Positions 1 through 4,506 of a DNA stretch of 6,454 nucleotides are shown here, piece after piece; within the stretch, counting starts at the first letter, position 1; each line of letters opens with the position of its first letter. The notes under the pieces are model-generated. The model ran no database searches. It was not told the DNA's origin and saw only the letters and a program-made list of their open reading frames with translations. The DNA lies in assembly GCA_038244055.1 (NCBI GenBank), contig JBBRTW010000421.1, positions 1 to 6,454 on the forward strand. Reading direction: 5' to 3'. This stretch comes from DASPKW01 sp038244055. Lineage in GTDB: Bacteria; Planctomycetota; Phycisphaerae; Tepidisphaerales; Tepidisphaeraceae. A program made the position numbers and the translations under genes.

Positions 1-287
1 ATCATCCGCGCCTTTTTCCGCAGACAAATCTCCGCCAGCTCCCGCACAGCTTCGGCATTGATCCGCTGCGCTTCCGCCTCGTGCGTCTCGCAGTAATCGA
101 CGTTCGTCAATGCCGCCGCATTGATTAATACGTCAAAATTCAGCGGCTCGATCGCGCGCTGGATGGCGTCAGGCGAAGCGAGATCCAGCTCGGCGTGGTT
201 GAACCCAATGACTTGGTGCTCCGTCCCGTAAACCCGCGCCAGCGCCGCGCCGAGACGCCCGCCGCTGCCAGTGATGACAATCCGCAT
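1..287 (-). CDS. rmlD: dTDP-4-dehydrorhamnose reductase, N-terminal part (cut by window edge)
   Basis: RmlD reduces dTDP-4-dehydro-L-rhamnose to dTDP-L-rhamnose with NAD(P)H, the last step of the cytoplasmic pathway. I translated the minus strand directly. The ATG at 287 opens 95 codons with no stop before the left edge, about one third of the usual length of roughly 290 residues. The N-terminus MRIVITGSGGRLG carries the Rossmann dinucleotide-binding loop (G7, G10, G13). A DLASPDAI segment (about 35-42) and INAAALTNVDYCE (about 55-67) match the RmlD/RfbD pattern N-AA-T-VD-E. The gene starts 3 nt after the rmlB stop, so the two are almost certainly co-transcribed and probably translationally coupled. 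No strong ribosome binding site precedes it. The catalytic Y-x3-K lies outside the window. Another short-chain sugar-nucleotide reductase of the same family is possible, but the rmlB neighbour supports RmlD. Confidence 0.88.
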   Translation of the reverse strand, partial: MRIVITGSGGRLGAALARVYGTEHQVIGFNHAELDLASPDAIQRAIEPLNFDVLINAAALTNVDYCETHEAEAQRINAEAVRELAEICLRKKARM

Positions 288-290
288 CGC

Positions 291-1268
291 TTACCGCTTC
301 AGCAAAGGCTCCCACCACGCGCGATTCGCCACGTACCAATCAATCGTCTCGCGCAAACCTTCCTCGGGTCGATGCAGGGGCTTCCAATTCAACTCCCGTT
401 GCGCCTTGGACGAATCAATCGCATAACGCCGGTCATGCCCGAGCCGGTCGGTCACATACTGGATCAACGAATCGGGTTTCCCGAGGTGGGTCAAAATCAG
501 TTTCACCACATCGATATTCCGCATCTCGCCATCCCCGCCCACGTTGTAAACCTCGCCCGGTTTCCCTTCCAAAAGCGCCGTGACGATCGCCGCGCAATGA
601 TCCTCGACGTGAATCCAGTCGCGCACATTCAGGCCATCGCCATAGACCGGCAGTGGCTGATCGCTCAGCGCCTTCACGACCATCAGCGGAATCAGTTTTT
701 CGGGAAATTGAAACGGCCCATAGTTGTTCGAGCACCGAGTGATCACCACCTCCTGGCCGTAGGTGTGATGACACGCGAGAGCGAGCAAATCAGCGCCCGC
801 CTTGCTTGCGGAGTAGGGCGAACTCGGATCGATCACCGTGGTTTCGGTGAACTTCCCTTCCGCTCCGAGCGATCCATACACCTCGTCCGTCGAAATTTGG
901 ACGAACCGCTTCACCCCATGCCGGCGCGCGCAATCCAGCAGGATGGAAGTGCCGACGACATTCGTGTGAATGAAATTCTGCGGCGAATTGATGCTGCGAT
1001 CGACGTGCGATTCCGCCGCGAAATTCACGACCGCGTAAAACCGATGCTTGCTCATCAACGCGTCCATCTGGTCCGCATTCGCGATGTCCGCGTGGAAAAA
1101 CTCATAGCGTTCCCCGTACTTTTCCGGCACGCCCGCGAGGTTCGCCATATTCCCCGCATACGTCAGAGCATCGACATTGCTCACAAACTCCGGTGCGTAG
1201 TGTTCGAGCACGTAACGAATAAAATTGCTGCCGATGAATCCGCACCCGCCGGTAACTAAGAGACGCAT
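291..1268 (-). CDS. rmlB: dTDP-glucose 4,6-dehydratase
   Basis: RmlB converts dTDP-D-glucose to dTDP-4-dehydro-6-deoxy-D-glucose using tightly bound NAD+, the second step of dTDP-rhamnose synthesis and a branch point for dTDP-amino sugars. It is an extended short-chain dehydrogenase of 325 residues, slightly shorter than E. coli RmlB (about 360). Visible features are the NAD loop TGGCGFIGSNF (6-16), NFAAESHVDRSI (82-93), the catalytic triplet T127-D128-E129 in STDEVYG, Y152-x3-K156 in PYSASKAG, TRCSNNYGPFQFPEK (177-191), and the C-terminal nucleotide-binding stretch TDRLGHDRRYAID (273-285). All key residues are present, so the enzyme looks intact. The ATG at 1268 sits directly before the Rossmann strand, as expected. 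A 42-nt spacer separates it from the upstream oxidoreductase gene, with no clear Shine-Dalgarno. rmlD follows after 3 nt. Related CDP- or UDP-sugar dehydratases are the main alternative. Confidence 0.95.
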   Translation of the reverse strand: MRLLVTGGCGFIGSNFIRYVLEHYAPEFVSNVDALTYAGNMANLAGVPEKYGERYEFFHADIANADQMDALMSKHRFYAVVNFAAESHVDRSINSPQNFIHTNVVGTSILLDCARRHGVKRFVQISTDEVYGSLGAEGKFTETTVIDPSSPYSASKAGADLLALACHHTYGQEVVITRCSNNYGPFQFPEKLIPLMVVKALSDQPLPVYGDGLNVRDWIHVEDHCAAIVTALLEGKPGEVYNVGGDGEMRNIDVVKLILTHLGKPDSLIQYVTDRLGHDRRYAIDSSKAQRELNWKPLHRPEEGLRETIDWYVANRAWWEPLLKR

Positions 1269-1310
1269 AGGGGCGCGGTTGTAGCAGCGCGCGAAAACCG
1301 GCGCTAGAAA

Positions 1311-2269
1311 TTACGCGCGCAGCCCGTGATCGAGGATGAAATCAGTCCACAGCCCATCCGTGCCCGACACGGCGTTTACCTCGCTCCCATCCAGCACCCG
1401 CTCGATGTGCTGGATCAGCCCGAGATGCGGCGCGGGGAACTTTGGAAAATTAAACTCCTCCATCTTATCGCCGGTGCGGAGTGAAAGGCTATGCCCATCC
1501 AGCGGGTCGCACCACATCACACCGGCAGTCCCCGCGATCAGTACGCGATCTGCGCGTCGCGACGAAGCGGAGTCGCCTAAGATGGAGCAGGGCGCGCCCG
1601 ACGCGAACCTCACCGCGAGAGCGGCCACTTCTTCCGCCGCCGTATCTCCAGACGCCGGTTTGCTCACGCCGCGAATCGCCGCCGGCTCGCCGAGCAGGTG
1701 AACCATGAGGTCGATACGGTGGCTGACGATGTCCACAAACAATCCACCGCCGCTGATCTTCGACTGCACTCTCCAGCCCCAGTCATGGCGGGCACTCGGC
1801 GGCTGCGCGTAGTCCACCTGCGCCATCACCGGCTGCCCGATCCGGCCCGCATCGATCCACTCCTTCATCCGTCGCACATGCGGATGAAACCTCCGGAAGT
1901 ACGCCACGAAAAACTGCACCCCCGCCATCTCGCACGCGGCGATCATCACCCGGTCTTCCGCGGCCGACATGCCCATCGGTTTTTCCACGAGCACATGCTT
2001 TCCCGCAGCCGCGGCGGCGAGCACGTACTCGCGGTGGCTCGAGGGCGGCGTCGCCACATACACGATTTCCACCTTCGGGTGCCGGATCACCTCCGCCGCG
2101 TCATCCGTGCAAACGCTGATTCCATGCGTCTCCGCAAACGTCCGCGCTTTCGCCGGCTCGCGCCGCATCACCGCTGCGATCCGGCTCCGGCCTGCCTGCA
2201 GGATCGACGGGCCGCTCTTTTTGAAAACGACATCGCCACACCCGATGATGCCCAGCCGAGCTGCTTCAC
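1311..2269 (-). CDS. Gfo/Idh/MocA family sugar oxidoreductase, apparent frameshift at the start
   Basis: This is an NAD(P)-dependent oxidoreductase of the Gfo/Idh/MocA family, probably acting on a nucleotide sugar or cyclitol. The protein reads from RLGIIGCGDVVFKKSG (Rossmann loop G-x-G) through VEKPMG (the family's EKP motif, lysine expected to be catalytic) and GGGLFVDIVSHRIDLMVHLLG (conserved D and H-x2-D), to a stop at 1311. It is about 319 residues, near family size. The start is the oddity. The reading frame stays open upstream to an ATG at 2375, but that would add a very Arg-rich leader lying wholly antiphase inside the aminotransferase remnant, so it looks like a shadow. A GTG at 2269 overlaps the upstream TGA (GTGA) and has GGAAGG 9 nt before it, but it is one base out of frame. 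Inserting one C next to 2257 would give MKQLRLGIIGCG. I take 2269 as the ancestral start and infer a 1-nt deletion or sequencing error. If the deletion is real, expression would need the upstream ATG or a CTG at 2255. Confidence 0.8.
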
Positions 2270-2612
2270 TTGATCCGGCCTTCCGCGATGGCCGCCTCCG
2301 CCTCCTTAAGTTCGTCGCGATGCGCGAGAATTTTGCGGATCGCTTCCGCTGTCTGGCGCGTCTCCACCGGGCCACTCGTCAGCTGCACCTTGATCTCCAG
2401 ATTTACCCGGTCACAGATCGCGTCGGCCACCGGGGTGGAGACGGATTTGTAGTTCACGGAGCCGCCGTCGCGTCCCGGACAGGAGAATGGGAAGCCGCGC
2501 CCGAAGTAGTCCGCTTCGAGAAAGATCGGCCAAAAAAGCGAGTTAGGCGGGAAAAAAACAGGATGCTCGGAGATCGTCCCTACAGTTTGCGTCGAACTAT
2601 ATTGGAAATGCC
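2266..2612 (-). pseudogene. C-terminal remnant of a probable DegT/DnrJ/EryC1/StrS aminotransferase
   Basis: A minus-strand frame ending at TGA 2266-2268 encodes a plausible C-terminal domain of a PLP-dependent sugar aminotransferase. Recognisable parts are PIFLEADYFGRGFPFSC, then STPVADAIC, then ETRQTAEAIRKILAHRDELK. The order (aromatic-Pro-x-FLE, Pro-Phe-x-Cys, Pro-Val-Ala-x3-Cys, Ala-x-Ala-Ile-x-Lys-Ile) resembles the end of DegT/StrS proteins such as inosose aminotransferases. No PLP lysine or N-terminal domain is present. The frame is open back to a TGA near 2634 but contains no ATG, TTG or CTG. The only start is a GTG at 2457, which would give a 63-residue fragment lacking most of the recognisable part. 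Homology seems to fade upstream of about 2550, and the neighbouring beta-helix gene stops at 2613, so the 5' part was lost at a junction in between. The downstream Gfo/Idh gene overlaps its stop codon, a pairing common in amino-sugar operons. The family call rests on pattern memory alone. Confidence 0.55.
2279..2284 (-). promoter_or_regulatory. Shine-Dalgarno for the oxidoreductase GTG start
   Basis: GGAAGG on the minus strand, 9 nt upstream of the GTG at 2269. It lies inside the last codons of the aminotransferase remnant, as in a translationally coupled gene pair. It is the main reason for preferring the GTG at 2269 over the ATG at 2375. Confidence 0.5.
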
Positions 2613-3863
2613 CTAACTGGCGGGGTCTGTGAGCTCAAAGTCAATCTCGTGTCCTGAGATATCGTTGCCGGTGAAAACGGGATTGAGGACCTCCGGACCA
2701 ACGTGGATGCCGCGTTTCTGCAGGCCATTAAGGTTGCGGAGGGTGTTGTGTTCAAAGATCAGGTCGCGGGTCACGCCATTGATGAAAACGCCCGCCCCTT
2801 CCAGGGTATGGTGGGGTACCAAGTCCTTGAGGCACTGCGGCACGTCGCTCCACGGGCGTCCGTTGTCCTCGATCAAATTATTGCGGAAGACGTTGCGGTG
2901 GGCCCCATTTGCAACAGGTTTGATCCTGATATGGATGCCATGCTTGGCGTTGCCGTGGATGTGGTTTCCCTCGACCAGGTTGTCGGTGTCTTTGTGGCCG
3001 ATGCAGAATCCCGTGCGGTGGATACGGAAGCCATTGCCATGAATGTGATTGCGGCGAAAGATCGAGTGCTGAACTCCCCAGCAGACGTAGACGCCGTCGG
3101 AGCCATTGCCGTGAATGTTGCAATCCTCGAGTAGAACCCGCTTGGTGTGACTGCCGGGGTGTACGCCGTAGTGGGTATTGTTGCGCACGATGCAAGAAAT
3201 CCAGCGTACCCCGAGGCAACTTCCGCAGCGCAAGCCGTCGCCGTAGGCGTTTTCGACCACGACGCGTTCGACGCTGATGTTCTCGGACGATCTCGAGTAG
3301 AGGCCGGCACCCCAGAGGTTGCGCTCCAACACAACAGCATCGTTGGCCCGTTTTTGGTCGATGCACAGGTCCGCAATCTCAACATCATGTGCGTCAAGGA
3401 TAAGGATGAACGGGAAGTAATTGAGCGCCAGGCCGTCCTGTTCGGCACCCCAGTCGTTGGTGAGAAATTCATTGAGGTAGATGGTGTCGTTCTGAACGTG
3501 CTGGATGGTGAACGGTAGCTTGGCCATGGCCGAGCCGTTTCGCTTATCAAGCAGGATGAGTCCGCTGCCCGGTAGGAATTCGTCCACGCTTTGCGGATGC
3601 ACTTCCTTCTGGCCGGTGTCGGCACTCTCGTTCAGCGGGCTGGCGAAAAACGGCACGGCGGTCAGCACCGTTCCGGACCCTTCACCCTCCAGGCGCACAT
3701 GCGATTTCACACGCAGCGGACCACGTAAAACGTATTTGCCGGAGCTGAGGTGGACTGTGCCACCACGCTGCTGGGACACGGTATCGATGGCATGCTGGAT
3801 GGCTTGGCCATGGTGGCCGTGAGAATCACAATGATCCGGGGTGATGGTGATGGTCAAAGACAT
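2613..3863 (-). CDS. Right-handed parallel beta-helix protein (pectate-lyase-like fold)
   Basis: A 416-residue protein with the solenoid pattern of pectate lyase superfamily and PbH1-repeat proteins. The N-terminal block has AIQHAIDTVSQQRGGTVHLS (21-40), GKYVLRGPLRVKSHVRLEGEG (about 42-62) and TVLTAV, the usual cap and first coils of a pectate_lyase_3-type helix. Coils of about 22-25 residues run from about 155 to 405, with Asn and Gly turns such as NIHGNGSDGV (249-258), NHIHGNG (272-278), NHIHGNA (300-306), RNNLIEDNG (327-335) and TGNDISG (398-404). I see no signal peptide or membrane segment, so a cytoplasmic location is likely, unlike secreted pectinases. Cys and His are frequent for a beta-helix. 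The ATG at 3863 is supported by GAGGA upstream and by the cap starting straight after it. The gene is divergent from an AraC-type regulator and lies near a DUF2264 enzyme, so lyase, hydrolase or epimerase activity on a polysaccharide fragment is plausible. The exact reaction cannot be read from the sequence. Confidence 0.85.
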   Translation of the reverse strand: MSLTITITPDHCDSHGHHGQAIQHAIDTVSQQRGGTVHLSSGKYVLRGPLRVKSHVRLEGEGSGTVLTAVPFFASPLNESADTGQKEVHPQSVDEFLPGSGLILLDKRNGSAMAKLPFTIQHVQNDTIYLNEFLTNDWGAEQDGLALNYFPFILILDAHDVEIADLCIDQKRANDAVVLERNLWGAGLYSRSSENISVERVVVENAYGDGLRCGSCLGVRWISCIVRNNTHYGVHPGSHTKRVLLEDCNIHGNGSDGVYVCWGVQHSIFRRNHIHGNGFRIHRTGFCIGHKDTDNLVEGNHIHGNAKHGIHIRIKPVANGAHRNVFRNNLIEDNGRPWSDVPQCLKDLVPHHTLEGAGVFINGVTRDLIFEHNTLRNLNGLQKRGIHVGPEVLNPVFTGNDISGHEIDFELTDPAS

Positions 3864-3871
3864 GGTTGGTT

Positions 3872-3876
3872 TCCTC
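3872..3876 (-). promoter_or_regulatory. Ribosome binding site of the beta-helix gene
   Basis: GAGGA on the minus strand, ending 8 nt before the ATG at 3863. It is the clearest Shine-Dalgarno in the window and fixes this start. Confidence 0.65.
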
Positions 3877-3925
3877 GTGGCCGATCCCGTTTTGCTGTGT
3901 GACCGGACTTCATCAAAGGTTTTTT

Positions 3926-3976
3926 GCTTCCAAACCCAAGATATGGAATGCTGCGAAAATGAGAATGGCTTCCAAA
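3926..3976. repeat. Direct repeat GCTTCCAAA, two copies 42 bp apart
   Basis: GCTTCCAAA occurs at 3926-3934 and again at 3968-3976, same orientation, with start-to-start spacing of 42 bp, or four helical turns. A T two bases upstream is also shared. The spacing puts both copies on the same DNA face and the copies lie about 65 and 105 nt upstream of the beta-helix start, a suitable place for AraC-family half-sites. Binding is inferred. Confidence 0.45.
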
Positions 3977-3984
3977 ATTTGACA

Positions 3985-4072
3985 ATCCGGGCATGAGGCG
4001 GCGGGTCGTTTTCAGAAAGTCGGGAGAGATGGTGTCAAGCGGAAGTGATTGTTCAGAAGTGGATCCGGGCAT
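3985..4072. repeat. Direct repeat ATCCGGGCAT, two copies 78 bp apart
   Basis: The 10-mer ATCCGGGCAT is present at 3985-3994 and 4063-4072 in the same orientation. Its role is unknown. It may be a second regulator site or chance, since a 10-bp match within 350 bp is uncommon but not exceptional. Confidence 0.35.
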
Positions 4073-4132
4073 TCGTAATTGGATGGAGTGACCTCTTAAA
4101 CTTTGTCTACTCCGTGCATGACGAAAGCGGGT

Positions 4133-4154
4133 TCGGAATTGCGAATTCTTCCGA
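4133..4154. repeat. Inverted repeat TCGGAA-N10-TTCCGA upstream of the AraC-type gene
   Basis: Perfect 6-bp arms at 4133-4138 and 4149-4154 flank a 10-bp spacer containing GAATTC, with an additional GAATT just before it. It lies about 55 bp upstream of the GTG at 4210. It could be an operator for a dimeric regulator or a weak hairpin in the leader. No T-tract follows, so it is not a terminator. Confidence 0.35.
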
Positions 4155-4209
4155 CTGGTGACAAGGCGCACCGGGGCCGCGGCGGGAACGTGAGGCATCG
4201 ATCCGCCGG

Positions 4210-4506
4210 GTGGCCACGGAAGTGCTGGAGAACGTCTCCCACCCGTGGCGGGTGGATGAAATGGCCCGCCGGGCGGGCATTTCGGCGGATAATTTCCGGC
4301 GGCTTTTCCGCCGCATAAACGGGATTTCCGCAGGAGAATTCATCCTTAACAGCCGGATGGAGGCCGCCGGGCAGCAACTTCGGCGATCTTCACTGAGTGT
4401 GGGGGAAATCGCTGATTTGTTAGGATTTCCCGATATTTCCTCCTTCAGCCGTGTCTTCAAAACGCGGGTGGGAATTTCCCCGTCCGCCTTCAGGGAGCAG
4501 GAGTAG
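4210..4506 (+). CDS. AraC/XylS-family transcriptional regulator, DNA-binding domain only
   Basis: A 98-residue protein consisting only of the AraC/XylS double helix-turn-helix domain. The first HTH spans about 15-40 (VDEMARRAGISADNFRRLF). The linker helix is near 41-60. The second HTH and family signature span about 63-95 (SVGEIADLLGFPDISSFSR then VFKTRVGISPSAFR), all well conserved. Full-length relatives carry a 150-200 residue sensor domain in front, and none is present here. The GTG at 4210 is the first start after an in-frame TGA at 4159-4161. The codons between them still read like family sequence (REREASIRRV just before the GTG), which suggests a 5' truncation or frameshift. Alternatively it is a genuine stand-alone regulator like MarA or SoxS. 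It is divergent from the beta-helix gene and its 3' end overlaps the convergent DUF2264 gene by 17 bp, so it is the likely local regulator of both. Confidence 0.8.
   Translation: MATEVLENVSHPWRVDEMARRAGISADNFRRLFRRINGISAGEFILNSRMEAAGQQLRRSSLSVGEIADLLGFPDISSFSRVFKTRVGISPSAFREQE

Larger units (their letters stand above)
3864..4209. promoter_or_regulatory. Divergent intergenic control region
   Basis: A 346-nt gap between the divergent beta-helix gene (minus) and the AraC-type gene (plus). It should hold both promoters. It is more AT-rich than the coding parts on the beta-helix side (about 3910-3985) and contains two pairs of direct repeats and one inverted repeat, listed separately. A TTGTCA on the minus strand (3985-3980) could be a -35 element for the beta-helix gene, but no good -10 hexamer lies 16-18 nt downstream. 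TTGACA occurs on the plus strand (3979-3984), also without a matching -10. Short open frames in this gap show no recognisable protein. The part right before 4210 may be lost coding sequence of the regulator. Confidence 0.5.

Noticed and set aside
195..1259. Long plus-strand open frame of 354 codons opposite rmlB
   Set aside because: It is antiphase to a well-conserved rmlB, has an Arg- and His-rich composition typical of antisense frames in GC-rich DNA, and shows no recognisable domain.
1273..1304. Imperfect inverted repeat in the 42-nt spacer before rmlB
   Set aside because: The arms are short, need a bulge and have no T-tract. It is probably chance in GC-rich sequence.
2270..2375. Upstream ATG at 2375 as the start of the Gfo/Idh gene
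   Set aside because: The extra leader is extremely Arg-rich and lies out of phase inside the aminotransferase remnant. Family proteins begin just before the Rossmann strand.
2530..2560. Rho-independent terminator for the beta-helix gene (T7 and T6 tracts on the minus strand)
   Set aside because: No stable GC-rich stem of more than 3-4 bp precedes either tract.
3854..4198. Minus-strand open frame of 114 codons in the intergenic region
   Set aside because: It overlaps the start and ribosome binding site of the beta-helix gene in another frame and encodes nothing recognisable.
4297..4313. Perfect hairpin CGGCGG-N5-CCGCCG inside the AraC-type gene
   Set aside because: It is explained by the codons for Arg-Arg-Leu-Phe-Arg-Arg in the conserved first helix-turn-helix.
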